Notes: generated from the letters alone by a model not told the origin. Counted from the stretch's first letter, positions 34,379-44,179 are shown. The stretch: 64,000 nt of DNA from SZUA-36 sp963704855 (GCA_963704855.1 CAVPHY010000002.1:496001-560000), one strand, 5' to 3'. Numbers and translations are program-made.

Positions 34379-35359
34379 TCAGGCGAGCAGGTGCTCAACT
34401 GCCTTTCTTTCCTCACGTAACTCGGCATCAGTGGCATCCATACGGGCACGGCTGAATTCATCAATTGTGAGCCCCTGTACGATCTGGTAATCACCATTAC
34501 TACAAACACAAGGATAGGAATAGACAATACCGGGCTTGATCCCATAGCTGCCGTCTGAAGGAACCGCCATGGATACCCAATCGCCTTGGGCCGTACCCAG
34601 GGCCCAGCTACGCATATGATCGATCGCCGATGATGCAGCCGATGCGGCACTGGATGCGCCTCGGGCCTTGATTATTGCAGCTCCACGTTGCTGAACAGTT
34701 GGGATAAACACCTCGCGATACCAGTCCTGGGGCACGAGATCTACGGCTTTCTTGCCGTCGGCCTCGGCAAAGCTGATATCCGGGTATTGGGTCGATGAGT
34801 GGTTACCCCAGATCAGCATTTTGCGCACTGACGCATGATGGACCCCGGTCTTTTCGGCCAACTGTGCCATTGCGCGGTTATGATCCAGGCGAGTCATGGC
34901 AGTGAAATTTCTCGGATTAAGATCCGGCGCACTTGACTTTGCAATCAATGCATTGGTGTTGGCGGGATTACCCACGACCAGCACCTTGATATCACGGCTC
35001 GCATGTGCGTTCATAGCGGCACCCTGTGGCCCGAAAATCTTGCCATTGGCGGTCAGCAGGTCGGCACGTTCCATACCCGGGCCACGTGGTCTTGCGCCCA
35101 CCAGTAACGCGTAGTCGGTACCCTTGAATGCAACGTTCACATCATCTGTGAATACAACACTTTGTAGTAACGGAAATGCTGAATCTTTCAGCTCCATCAC
35201 CACCCCTTCCAGGGCTGCTAATGCCGGGGTGATTTCCAACAACTGCAGTATGACAGGCTGGTCTTTTCCAAGCATGTCGCCGGCTGCAATTCTGAAGCAA
35301 AGTTGATAACCGATTTGACCGGCTGCACCGGTAATTGCCACTCGTACAGGTTGTTTCAT
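34379..35359 (-). CDS. mdh: Malate dehydrogenase
   Basis: Oxidises malate to oxaloacetate with NAD in the TCA cycle. The 326-residue length, the GAAGQIGYQLCFRIA nucleotide-binding motif, the VGARPRGPGMERADLL substrate loop and the catalytic His in IWGNHSSTQYPD fit the group of bacterial malate dehydrogenases related to the cytosolic/chloroplast type rather than the E. coli mitochondrial-like type. AAAGGAGC precedes the ATG. It supports the TCA flux fed by the methylmalonyl-CoA pathway downstream. Confidence 0.95.
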   Translation of the reverse strand: MKQPVRVAITGAAGQIGYQLCFRIAAGDMLGKDQPVILQLLEITPALAALEGVVMELKDSAFPLLQSVVFTDDVNVAFKGTDYALLVGARPRGPGMERADLLTANGKIFGPQGAAMNAHASRDIKVLVVGNPANTNALIAKSSAPDLNPRNFTAMTRLDHNRAMAQLAEKTGVHHASVRKMLIWGNHSSTQYPDISFAEADGKKAVDLVPQDWYREVFIPTVQQRGAAIIKARGASSAASAASSAIDHMRSWALGTAQGDWVSMAVPSDGSYGIKPGIVYSYPCVCSNGDYQIVQGLTIDEFSRARMDATDAELREERKAVEHLLA

Positions 35360-35684
35360 TGAATGCTCCTTTAAGGTGATTGTTGGGCGCTGGAGGAACA
35401 GTCAAACAGACATGCCATCAACACCTCGATTATTCCGATTTATTGTACTCTGAAACTCACACCTGAATAGACCAATCCCGGGTGGATGTAAGCCGGGTTT
35501 ACAAAAAAATGACCTAGATCAATCATACAAACGCGTACTGCACTTCACGCGGCCTCCCTTGCTTGGCTGCAAGCCGGTAATTTTCCAGAAAAAACTCCAG
35601 CGAATGACTTTGATCAATTCGGCTGGTGGCAGTCACTGGCATACTTAACCAGTCTGATTTTTAACGACAAAAGGAGTACGTGCC
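35360..35684. other. Divergent intergenic region mdh-asnA
   Basis: The 325 bases hold good ribosome binding sites for both flanking genes (AAAGGAGC for mdh, AAAGGAGTA for asnA), a small hairpin GCTTG-GCTG-CAAGC near 35570, and one FNR-like half-matched palindrome, annotated separately. Promoters could not be assigned with confidence. No gene is visible. Confidence 0.5.
35509..35522. promoter_or_regulatory. Possible FNR/Anr-type binding site
   Basis: ATGACCTAGATCAA matches the FNR/Anr pattern TTGAT-N4-ATCAA at eight of ten defined positions. It lies between the divergent mdh and asnA genes, about 150 bases from each start. Chance occurrence cannot be excluded. Confidence 0.3.
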
Positions 35685-36812
35685 ATGTTGAATAAACAAG
35701 CTGATCTGGCCGGCCCCGGAATCGGGACCTACGAGGAGGTCGCAGCCGCGCTTCCACAAAACTATGACTCATTGCTCACACCCATGGAAACCATGCATGC
35801 CTTGTACGGTATCAAGCAATACATCGAGGAGAACCTGTGCAAGGTATTGGGTCTGTCGATGGTCCAGGTACCACTCATCGTAGACCGTGAAAGCGGTGTA
35901 AACGACATGCTCGACCGTGACGGCTCACGCACGCCGGTTGAATTCCCTTGTGGACTGGGACTGGAGCGTCGTCTCAACGCCCAGGTTGTACAAGCCGCCA
36001 CCAAGTGGAAACGCATGGCGCTCAAAGCCTTCGATTGCGACATCGGCGAAGGTATCTGCACCGATATGAGGGCGGTACGAAAAGACTATTTTCTCGACCA
36101 TGACCATAGCGCCTACGTGGATCAATGGGACTGGGAAAAGACCATCAGTGACGACCAGCGCAACCTTGATTACCTGACCGAAACCGTCAGAAACATCTGG
36201 AAAGTCATCAAGGGGGCGGAACAACATGCCCTGGACATGTATCCGCAACTCATTGATCCCCGTTACCCCGCCCTGCCCGATGAGCTCAAATTCATCCATG
36301 CCGAGGAAATCCTCGAGATGTATCCGGACCTGCCACGCAAGCAAAGGGAAACAAGGCTGATCCAGGAATACCCGGCGGTCTTTATCTATGGAATTGGCTG
36401 GCCGCTGGCCGATGGTTATCCACATGAAATGCGCGCCGCTGATTATGATGACTGGGTTACTGAAACCCGCTCGAAAGACGGACGGCCGATGCATGGCCTG
36501 AATGGGGACATCCTGGTGTGGAACCCCGTTACCAAACGGCGTCATGAACTAACCTCCATGGGGGTCAGGGTTACCAAGGACACCTTGCGCACGCAGCTCG
36601 AGATGAGCGGTCAACTGGACCTTCTCAAGCAACCTTATCACCAGGCAATCCTGAATGATGAAATTCCACTGAGTATCGGTGGAGGTATCGGGCAATCACG
36701 CGTTTACATGCTGTTACTGAAGAAAGCCCATATCGGTGAGGTGAGCGTAACGGTCTGGCCGGAACAACTGAAGAAGATTTCTGCTGAGAAAAACATACAC
36801 CTGTTGCAGTAA
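35685..36812 (+). CDS. asnA: Aspartate-ammonia ligase (asparagine synthetase A)
   Basis: Makes asparagine from aspartate, ammonia and ATP. The fold is related to class II aminoacyl-tRNA synthetases; visible AsnA motifs are the TKWKRMALKAF segment, VDQWDWEK, HGLNGDILVWNP and the C-terminal GGGIGQSRVYMLLL. At 375 residues it is longer than the 330-residue E. coli enzyme, mainly from an N-terminal extension of about 25-30 residues and small insertions. AAAGGAG precedes the ATG. It is monocistronic and convergent with the epimerase gene. Confidence 0.93.
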   Translation: MLNKQADLAGPGIGTYEEVAAALPQNYDSLLTPMETMHALYGIKQYIEENLCKVLGLSMVQVPLIVDRESGVNDMLDRDGSRTPVEFPCGLGLERRLNAQVVQAATKWKRMALKAFDCDIGEGICTDMRAVRKDYFLDHDHSAYVDQWDWEKTISDDQRNLDYLTETVRNIWKVIKGAEQHALDMYPQLIDPRYPALPDELKFIHAEEILEMYPDLPRKQRETRLIQEYPAVFIYGIGWPLADGYPHEMRAADYDDWVTETRSKDGRPMHGLNGDILVWNPVTKRRHELTSMGVRVTKDTLRTQLEMSGQLDLLKQPYHQAILNDEIPLSIGGGIGQSRVYMLLLKKAHIGEVSVTVWPEQLKKISAEKNIHLLQ

Positions 36813-36853
36813 GCCCGGCTAAACAGGTCGGGCACCGGGTGTTATATGCTATC

Positions 36854-36880
36854 GCGCGCCTCCTTCAGGGGGCGCGCTTA
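36854..36880. terminator. Hairpin terminator between asnA and the epimerase gene
   Basis: A 10-bp GC-rich stem with one G-U pair (36854-36863 with 36868-36877, loop TTCA) lies between the convergent genes and is followed by TTA. A weaker hairpin GCCCG/CGGGC precedes it (36813-36833). The short T tract makes its efficiency uncertain. Confidence 0.55.
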
Positions 36881-36888
36881 AACCGGGC

Positions 36889-37362
36889 TCACGCCAGGTG
36901 CGCAAACGCCTCTATCACCTCCGGCGGTGCCTGCACGAGTTCAATCAGCACACCTTCACCACCGATTGGTGAGTCTTCACTGCCTTTGGGGTGGATGAAG
37001 CAGATGTCAAAACCGGAAGCACCTTTGCGGATTCCACCGGGCGCAAAACGCATACCACGCGCCGTGAGCCATGTCACCGCGGCTAGAAGATCGTCGATCC
37101 ACAAACCGATGTGATTAAGCGGCGGGTTTTGCACCTGGGGTCTCCGCTCCGGATCCAGTGGCTGCATCAGGTCCACTTCAACCTTGAAAGGACCACTACC
37201 GGTAACCGCGATATCCTCGTCCACATTCTCAGATTCACTCTGATAGGTTCCCGCCAGCTCAAGACCAAGGGTATCCACCCAAAGTGCGCGCAAACGGGTC
37301 TTGTCCAGCCCACCTACTGCTATTTGCTGTATTCCAAGCACCCTGAAAGGCCGCTCAATCAT
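36889..37362 (-). CDS. mce: VOC-family methylmalonyl-CoA epimerase-like protein
   Basis: The 157-residue vicinal-oxygen-chelate protein has the paired beta-alpha-beta repeats of the family: an IQQIAVGGLD start, the NHIGLWIDDL middle and the FIHPKGSEDSPIGGEGVLIELVQ end. The metal-ligand pattern (Gln/His early, His in NHIG, Glu near the end) suits epimerases. As the last gene after mcm-pccB-pccA-meaB it most likely interconverts (S)- and (R)-methylmalonyl-CoA. The sequence alone shows only VOC membership, so the substrate is inferred from context. Confidence 0.85.
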   Translation of the reverse strand: MIERPFRVLGIQQIAVGGLDKTRLRALWVDTLGLELAGTYQSESENVDEDIAVTGSGPFKVEVDLMQPLDPERRPQVQNPPLNHIGLWIDDLLAAVTWLTARGMRFAPGGIRKGASGFDICFIHPKGSEDSPIGGEGVLIELVQAPPEVIEAFAHLA

Positions 37363-37393
37363 GTTTTTCTCCCAGCCAGGATTGTCAATAATT

Positions 37394-38404
37394 TTATTTC
37401 TGCTGCTTCAGAAAAAGCTCAAGCAACTGCCGCGCAGCAATCGTTGGCGGAATTTGGCCTGAACTGGCCGCCGACTCCAGCAGCGGAATCTGTTTACGCA
37501 CATAGGGATCACTTTGCAGCGCGCTGAGGAGGCTTTCACTCACCTCGGACCACATCCAGTCCCGTGCCTGAGCGGCACGACGCGTTTTCAACTCACCACT
37601 GGCTTCATGTACTTCGTGGTGTTGCAATACCAGTTCCCAGGCCTCCGCAATACCGACACCATCACGCGCTGAACAGGTTCGAACCTCGACCTTCCAGTTC
37701 ATTGAACGGGGGTGCAGCAGGCGTAGGGCATTACGATAATCCGCGACCGAACGCCCGGCCAGGGTCTTTAAATCATCATCGGCCTTGTTGATAAGGATCA
37801 GGTCGGCCAGTTCCATGATTCCGCGTTTGATGCCCTGGAGTTCGTCACCCCCGCCGGGCAACTGCAGCAGTATGAACATATCGGTCATATCCGCAACCTT
37901 GGTCTCGGACTGCCCGACACCCACGGTTTCGACAATCACCACATCGAATCCCGCTGCCTCACACAGGATCAGGGCCTCACGACTGCGCCGGGTGACACCT
38001 CCCAGGGTGTTACCGGCCGGTGAGGGCCGGATGTACGCCTCGGGACGGCGTGAAAGCAACTCCATGCGTGTCTTGTCGCCCAGGATAGAGCCGCCTGAGA
38101 TAGCAGATGAAGGATCCACTGTAAGTACTGCTACGTGGTGACCCGCATCGATAACATGATTTCCCAAGGCCTCGACAAAAGTCGATTTACCCACCCCCGG
38201 CACACCCGAGATTCCCAGTCTTATTGATTTACCCGAGTGGGGCATCAGCCGTTCGAGCAGGTCGTACGCGGCCGTGCGGTGATCTGCGCGTGTCGACTCT
38301 ACCAGTGTGATGGACTGCGCCAGGGCACGCCGGTCACCCCTGAGCACAGCCTTGGCAAGTTTTTCGTTATCCTGAAGCAATTCCAAACCGGGTTTTGCTG
38401 CCAC
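37394..38404 (-). CDS. meaB: Methylmalonyl-CoA mutase-associated GTPase MeaB
   Basis: G3E GTPase that gates adenosylcobalamin loading and protects methylmalonyl-CoA mutase. The P-loop GVPGVGKST is at about residues 67-75; VDPSS, ETVGVGQSE and the NKAD guanine motif follow. The 336 residues include the C-terminal dimerisation helices. It starts three bases after pccA and belongs to the propionate operon. Confidence 0.95.
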   Translation of the reverse strand: MAAKPGLELLQDNEKLAKAVLRGDRRALAQSITLVESTRADHRTAAYDLLERLMPHSGKSIRLGISGVPGVGKSTFVEALGNHVIDAGHHVAVLTVDPSSAISGGSILGDKTRMELLSRRPEAYIRPSPAGNTLGGVTRRSREALILCEAAGFDVVIVETVGVGQSETKVADMTDMFILLQLPGGGDELQGIKRGIMELADLILINKADDDLKTLAGRSVADYRNALRLLHPRSMNWKVEVRTCSARDGVGIAEAWELVLQHHEVHEASGELKTRRAAQARDWMWSEVSESLLSALQSDPYVRKQIPLLESAASSGQIPPTIAARQLLELFLKQQK

Positions 38405-38406
38405 CG

Positions 38407-40398
38407 CTACTCCTTCTCAAACTCCATGATAATGTCATCAACGGCAAGGTTTGCACCGGGCTTATGAAGAATCTTGGCCACGATGCCATCGCACGCAGCG
38501 AGCAGTGTGTTTTCCATTTTCATGGCTTCAAGCACGGCCAGTTCCTGACCGGCGTTAACAATGTCGCCCTCTTTTACGGCGACCGAGACCAGCAGCCCCG
38601 GCATGGGTGAAAGCAGGTATTTTGACAGGTCAGCCGGCGGTTTATTGGGCATATACTTCAAAAGCTCAGCCACCTTCGGTGTGACGATACGAACATCAAC
38701 CTGGGAGCCGCCGTGTGACAGGTGATAGGCCTGACCCTCTCGCAGGACCTGGATAAACACCTGTTCGCCATTGATAGTGCCACTGAAAATGGGCTGTCCA
38801 AACTCCCATGTACTACGCACTGCATACGTGGCGCCGTTGTATTGCACATCGTGGCCGCCCTGCACCTGGACAACTGAAACCGGGTGCTGTGCGTTGTTCA
38901 TCACGACCACCCAGTCATTTGGAACACGGCGTTCATGACCGCTCAACTGGCCATCAATCTGGGCAGCACGATCACGGTAACCACGCATCATGGAAGCCGC
39001 AACGGAAATGAATACCGCAGGGTCCTGGTGAGACAGGTCGGTTGCCTGGAAACCGTCCGGGTATTCCTCACCAATCAGATTGGTGCTCATGTTGCCGGCC
39101 ACGAACCGCGGGTTCACCATCAAGGCTGACAGGAAACTTATGTTGTGGGATACGCCACGTATCAGGAAGCGGTCCAGGGCCGCACGCATGTGGGTAATTG
39201 CTTCGTCCCGGTCAGAGCCATGGGTAATTAGCTTCGCGATCATCGGATCGTAATACATCGAGACTTCGCCGCCTTCATACACACCCGTATCCACACGCAC
39301 ATGCTCATCGTTCGCAGGCGGGCGGTAATAAACCAGCCGGCCTGTCGAAGGCAGGAAGTTTCGCGAGGGATCCTCCGCATAAACACGCGATTCAATCGCC
39401 CAGCCATTGATAGGCACATCACTTTGCGTGATCGGCAGTTTTTCTCCGTTGGCCACGCGGATCATCAACTCTACCAGGTCAACACCGGTGATCATCTCGG
39501 TGATCGGGTGCTCCACCTGCAGACGGGTATTCATCTCCAGGAAGTAGAAGTTACGCTGGCTATCGACAATGAACTCCACCGTACCGGCCGATTGATATTT
39601 CACCGCCCTGGCCAGGGCCACGGCCTGTTCGCCCATCTGCTTGCGGGTCGCTGCATCCAGGAACGGTGAAGGCGCTTCTTCAATGACCTTTTGATGACGA
39701 CGCTGCAAGGAACATTCACGCTCGTTCAGGTAGACGATGTTGCCATGGCTGTCGGCAATGATCTGGATTTCTATGTGACGTGGTTCCTCGATAAATTTTT
39801 CCGCGAACATCCGGTCATCACCAAAGCTCGAACGCGCCTCGTTCGACGCCCTCTCGAAACCATCCCGGCACTCCGTATCGTTATGCGCCACACGCATACC
39901 CTTGCCACCACCACCTGCGGTTGCTTTGAGCATCACCGGATAACCCAGCCTGTTGGCGATTTCCACAGCATGATCGCCATCGCGCAGCACGTCAGAAAAG
40001 CCGGGGATCGTATTCACGCCTGCCGCATCGGCCAGTTGCTTGGAGGTAATCTTGTCACCCATCGCCTTGATGGCGTGGGTCCTGGGGCCGATAAACACGA
40101 TACCCGCTGCATCCAGCAAATCACAGAAAGAAGAGTTTTCGGACAGAAAACCATAGCCGGGATGGACCGCCTGGGCGCCCGTGTCGAGGCAGACCTGCAG
40201 GATTTTTTCCTTTAACAGGTAGCTTTGTGTCGAGGGCGACGGCCCGATATAAACCGCTTCGTCGGCTGATTGCACGTGCAGGGCATTGCGATCGGCGTCG
40301 GAATAGACCGCAACCGTCTTGATACCCATTTTCTGCGCGGATCTGATAACCCGGCATGCGATCTCACCACGGTTTGCAATCAGGATTTTGTCAAACAC
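38407..40398 (-). CDS. pccA: Propionyl-CoA (acyl-CoA) carboxylase biotin-containing alpha subunit
   Basis: It carboxylates its own biotin with ATP and bicarbonate, then supplies the beta subunit. In order, the 663 residues hold the biotin carboxylase N-terminal domain (KILIANRGEIACRVIRS), the ATP-grasp domain with GGGGKGMR, the biotin carboxylase C-terminal domain, a linker, and the C-terminal biotinyl domain with the acceptor Lys in EAMKMENT. Neighbouring pccB, mcm and meaB argue for propionyl-CoA over acetyl- or methylcrotonyl-CoA as substrate. Confidence 0.92.
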   Translation of the reverse strand: MFDKILIANRGEIACRVIRSAQKMGIKTVAVYSDADRNALHVQSADEAVYIGPSPSTQSYLLKEKILQVCLDTGAQAVHPGYGFLSENSSFCDLLDAAGIVFIGPRTHAIKAMGDKITSKQLADAAGVNTIPGFSDVLRDGDHAVEIANRLGYPVMLKATAGGGGKGMRVAHNDTECRDGFERASNEARSSFGDDRMFAEKFIEEPRHIEIQIIADSHGNIVYLNERECSLQRRHQKVIEEAPSPFLDAATRKQMGEQAVALARAVKYQSAGTVEFIVDSQRNFYFLEMNTRLQVEHPITEMITGVDLVELMIRVANGEKLPITQSDVPINGWAIESRVYAEDPSRNFLPSTGRLVYYRPPANDEHVRVDTGVYEGGEVSMYYDPMIAKLITHGSDRDEAITHMRAALDRFLIRGVSHNISFLSALMVNPRFVAGNMSTNLIGEEYPDGFQATDLSHQDPAVFISVAASMMRGYRDRAAQIDGQLSGHERRVPNDWVVVMNNAQHPVSVVQVQGGHDVQYNGATYAVRSTWEFGQPIFSGTINGEQVFIQVLREGQAYHLSHGGSQVDVRIVTPKVAELLKYMPNKPPADLSKYLLSPMPGLLVSVAVKEGDIVNAGQELAVLEAMKMENTLLAACDGIVAKILHKPGANLAVDDIIMEFEKE

Positions 40399-40430
40399 GG
40401 GCCAACCCTCCAGTTTTTTGTTTTATCGTT

Positions 40431-41963
40431 TCAGAGCGGGATGTTGTCATGTTTCCGCCACGGATTATCCAGCTGCTTATCCCGTAACATGGCAAGTGAC
40501 CGGCAGACACGTACCCGGGTTGCGTGGGGTTCTATCACATCATCGACATATCCACGGCTTCCGGCGATAAAGGGATTGGCAAACTTCAAGCGGTACTGCT
40601 CGGTCCGTTCAGCAATCTTCTGCTCATCACCTATATCACTTCGAAAAATGATCTCCACGGCACCCTTGGGGCCCATGACAGCTATTTCCGCACTCGGCCA
40701 GGCCAGGTTCACATCGCCGCGCAAGTGCTTGGAACTCATCACATCATAGGCACCGCCGTAAGCCTTGCGGGTTATGACCGTAACCTTGGGAACTGTTGCC
40801 TCGGCGTAGGCAAATAACAGCTTGGCTCCATGTTTGATAATGCCGCCGTACTCCTGCGCGGTGCCAGGCATGAATCCAGGCACATCGACGAAAGTAAGGA
40901 TGGGAATATTGAACGCATCACAAAAGCGCACGAAACGTCCGGCCTTGATGGATGATTTGATATCCAGGCAGCCTGCCAGCACCTTGGGCTGGTTGGCCAC
41001 GATACCCACCGAATGGCCATCCATGCGAATAAAGCCGATGATGATATTCTGCGCGTGATCCGGCTGTAACTCCCAGAACTCGTTATCGTCAGCCACCTTA
41101 TAGATCAACTCCTTCATATCGTAGGGCATATTGGGGTTGTCAGGTATCAGGGTGTCCAGTGACATTTCCACCCGGTTGGCGTGGTCGGGCGTGGGGCGGA
41201 ATGGCGGCTTTTCACGATTATTGGCCGGCAAATAGTTGATGAAACGGCGCACCATCAATAATGTTTCCACATCATTTTCATAGGCCCGGTCACACACACC
41301 GGAGACGGTGGAGTGGGTCAACGCGCCACCCAGTTGTTCTGCAGTTACCGTTTCATGGGTTACGGTTTTGACCACATCGGGGCCGGTGACAAACATATAC
41401 GAGCTATCCTTCACCATGAAAATAAAATCGGTCATGGCCGGAGAGTAAACCGCACCACCGGCACAGGGGCCCATGATCACGGATATTTGCGGCACGACAC
41501 CTGAGGCCAGGACATTGAGCTGAAACACATCGGCATAACCGCCCAGAGAAGCCACACCCTCCTGGATACGGGCACCACCAGAGTCGTTCAGACCGATGAC
41601 GGGCGCGCCGACTTTCATGGCCTGTTTCATGATCTTGCAGATTTTTTCGGCGTGCGCCTCTGAAAGCGAGCCGCCGAAGACGGTAAAATCCTGGCTGAAA
41701 ACAAACACGACCCGGCCATTAACCGTGCCGTAACCTGTCACCACGCCATCACCCGGAATCTTCTTGTCCGCCATACCAAAATCGGTGCAGCGGTGCTCAA
41801 CGAAAGCATCCCATTCCTCGAAACTGCCCTCGTCCAGGAGCAGGTCGATTCGTTCACGGGCGGTGAGCTTGCCGCGGCTATGCTGAACATCAATACGCTG
41901 CTGACCACCGCCAAGCAGCGAAGCTTTGCGCTTCTCTTCCAGTTGTTCAATTATCTGATTCAT
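40431..41963 (-). CDS. pccB: Propionyl-CoA (acyl-CoA) carboxylase beta subunit, carboxyltransferase
   Basis: Transfers the carboxyl group from biotin to propionyl-CoA, giving methylmalonyl-CoA. The 510-residue protein has both crotonase-like halves: LTARERIDLLLDEGSFEEWD at the start, LNDSGGARIQEGVASLGGY in the N half and DVPGFMPGTAQEYGGIIKHGAKLL in the C half, typical of PccB-type subunits. It lies between mcm and pccA on the same strand. Confidence 0.94.
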   Translation of the reverse strand: MNQIIEQLEEKRKASLLGGGQQRIDVQHSRGKLTARERIDLLLDEGSFEEWDAFVEHRCTDFGMADKKIPGDGVVTGYGTVNGRVVFVFSQDFTVFGGSLSEAHAEKICKIMKQAMKVGAPVIGLNDSGGARIQEGVASLGGYADVFQLNVLASGVVPQISVIMGPCAGGAVYSPAMTDFIFMVKDSSYMFVTGPDVVKTVTHETVTAEQLGGALTHSTVSGVCDRAYENDVETLLMVRRFINYLPANNREKPPFRPTPDHANRVEMSLDTLIPDNPNMPYDMKELIYKVADDNEFWELQPDHAQNIIIGFIRMDGHSVGIVANQPKVLAGCLDIKSSIKAGRFVRFCDAFNIPILTFVDVPGFMPGTAQEYGGIIKHGAKLLFAYAEATVPKVTVITRKAYGGAYDVMSSKHLRGDVNLAWPSAEIAVMGPKGAVEIIFRSDIGDEQKIAERTEQYRLKFANPFIAGSRGYVDDVIEPHATRVRVCRSLAMLRDKQLDNPWRKHDNIPL

Positions 41964-42028
41964 AAATCAATCCCCGTGCGACGAGGGTTTGCACGTCGCT
42001 CACCCAAAAAATTAGAACGAAAGAGATA

Positions 42029-44179
42029 CTAGCTCGGTCGCCGCTCCCGAATAATCCCCAGTACTTTACGGGCAGCAAGCAGTATATTGGTACCGGGACC
42101 GAATATGGCCGCCACACCTGAAGCCAGCATTTCATCGTAATCCTTCGGCGGAATAACACCGCCGCAGATAACGATAATATCTTCTGCGCCCGCCTGTTTC
42201 AGACCTTCGATCACCTGCGGCACCAGCGTTTTGTGGCCGGCAGCCTGTGACGAGATGCCAATGACATGAACATCATTCTCGATAGCCTCACGCACCGCCT
42301 CCTCCGGCGTTTGGAACAGGGGTCCGATATCAACATCGAAGCCGATATCTGCGAAAGCGGTAGCAATCACCTTCGCACCCCGATCGTGACCATCCTGCCC
42401 TAACTTACAGACCAGCATACGCGGTCGACGCCCCTCGCCCTGCGCAAACTCAGCCACCTCGCGTTGTATCGCAGAATAATCTGCATCGCCTTCATAGGCG
42501 GAACCAAACACCCCGGCAATGGAACGGGTGGTCGCACGGTGACGGCCATAGACCTTTTCCAGCGCATCGGAGATCTCGCCAACCGTCGCGCGGGCGCGGG
42601 CGGCATCGATTGCCAGCGCGAGCAAATTGCCGGTTTCTTCCTCAGCTGCCCGGCTTAGTGCCTCCAGGGCGTGGTCGCAGGCCGCCGGATCCCGGCTGTC
42701 ACGCACCTGTTTGATGCGCTGCACCTGGGCCTCGCGGACGGCCGTGTTATCGATATCCAGGATGTCGATGGACGGTTCCTCTGCCGGCTGGTATTTGTTG
42801 ACCCCGACGATGATATCTTCGCCACGGTCGACACGCGCCTGCCGCAGTGCCGAAGCCTCCTCGATCCGCATCTTGGGCATACCGGATTCGACAGCCCGGG
42901 TCATACCACCCATCTCCTCGACCTCATCGATTAACTTTCTCGCCGTGTTTGCGAGTTCAGCGGTCAGGCTCTCCACGTAGTAGGACCCTGCCAATGGATC
43001 CACGACCCGGGTAATACCGGTCTCTTCCTGCAGCACCAGTTGTGTATTGCGGGCGATGCGGGCTGAAAACTCGGTGGGTAGGGCAAGCGCCTCGTCAAAC
43101 GAGTTGGTATGCAGTGACTGGGTTCCGCCGAGCGCAGCCGCCATGGCCTCGACGGTGGTGCGCATGATGTTGTTGTAAGGGTCACTCGCGGTCAGGCTGA
43201 CACCGGAGGTCTGACAATGTGTCCGCAACATCAGCGAACGCGAATCTTTCGGGCCAAATTTTTCCATCATGAGTGTCGACCACAGCAAACGTGCGGCCCG
43301 CAATTTGGCCACTTCCATGAAAAAGTTCATACCGATGGCGAAAAAGAATGATAAGCGCGGTGCGAATGCGTCCACATCGAGACCACTGGCGATCGCGGCA
43401 CGGACATACTCGATGCCATCGGCGATGGTATACGCCAGTTCCTGTGCACAGGTGGCGCCGGCCTCCTGCATGTGGTACCCGGAAATGGAAATCGAATTGT
43501 ACCTCGGCATGTTGGTGGAGGTGTAGGCAATGATATCGGATACGATACGCATGGAGGGTGCGGGCGGATAGATATAGGTATTGCGTACCATGAACTCTTT
43601 GAGGATATCGTTCTGCAGCGTTCCGGATAACTTCTCCACGGATACACCCTGCTCCTGGGCGGCAACGATGTACATCGCCATGACTGGCAAAACCGCGCCG
43701 TTCATGGTCATCGAAACCGACATCTTATCCAGCGGGATACCATCGAACAGTATTTTCATATCCGCGATGCTGTCGATGGCCACTCCAGCCTTGCCCACAT
43801 CCCCCACCACGCGGGGGTGGTCGGAGTCATAACCACGATGGGTGGCAAGATCGAAAGCCACCGATAGCCCGGTCTGCCCGGCTTCCAGGTTTTTACGGTA
43901 GAAGGCATTGGATTTTTCAGCGGTGGAAAAACCCGCATATTGACGTACGGTCCATGGTCGGCCCGCATACATGGTCGCTTTCGGCCCGCGAACAAACGGC
44001 GCCATACCGGGTAGCGAGTCCAGGTGTTCAAGGCCCTTGAGGTCCTTTGCGGTATACAGGGCTTTGACTGGAATACCCTCGGGTGTCTCCCAGGTCAGGG
44101 CTTCAACCGGCTTGCCCCTGCATTCTTTTAAGGCAAGTTCGCGCCAGTCATCGAGCGTTTTCTTCGGAAATTTACTCAT
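42029..44179 (-). CDS. scpA: Methylmalonyl-CoA mutase
   Basis: Adenosylcobalamin-dependent isomerase converting (R)-methylmalonyl-CoA to succinyl-CoA. The 716-residue single-chain form matches E. coli ScpA: the N-terminal GTP-independent TIM barrel with the RQYAGFSTAE substrate segment, and the C-terminal cobalamin-binding domain with DGHDRG, where His is the lower cobalt ligand. I start at the ATG at 44179 (SKFPKKTLDDW); an upstream TTG extension to 44221 is unlikely. It heads the mcm-pccB-pccA-meaB-mce operon. I found no cobalamin riboswitch upstream. Confidence 0.95.
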   Translation of the reverse strand: MSKFPKKTLDDWRELALKECRGKPVEALTWETPEGIPVKALYTAKDLKGLEHLDSLPGMAPFVRGPKATMYAGRPWTVRQYAGFSTAEKSNAFYRKNLEAGQTGLSVAFDLATHRGYDSDHPRVVGDVGKAGVAIDSIADMKILFDGIPLDKMSVSMTMNGAVLPVMAMYIVAAQEQGVSVEKLSGTLQNDILKEFMVRNTYIYPPAPSMRIVSDIIAYTSTNMPRYNSISISGYHMQEAGATCAQELAYTIADGIEYVRAAIASGLDVDAFAPRLSFFFAIGMNFFMEVAKLRAARLLWSTLMMEKFGPKDSRSLMLRTHCQTSGVSLTASDPYNNIMRTTVEAMAAALGGTQSLHTNSFDEALALPTEFSARIARNTQLVLQEETGITRVVDPLAGSYYVESLTAELANTARKLIDEVEEMGGMTRAVESGMPKMRIEEASALRQARVDRGEDIIVGVNKYQPAEEPSIDILDIDNTAVREAQVQRIKQVRDSRDPAACDHALEALSRAAEEETGNLLALAIDAARARATVGEISDALEKVYGRHRATTRSIAGVFGSAYEGDADYSAIQREVAEFAQGEGRRPRMLVCKLGQDGHDRGAKVIATAFADIGFDVDIGPLFQTPEEAVREAIENDVHVIGISSQAAGHKTLVPQVIEGLKQAGAEDIIVICGGVIPPKDYDEMLASGVAAIFGPGTNILLAARKVLGIIRERRPS

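Noticed and set aside
36813..36853. GCCCG/CGGGC hairpin right after asnA as the main terminator
   Set aside because: The stem is only 5 bp with an 11-base loop and no T-run; the following 10-bp hairpin is a better candidate.
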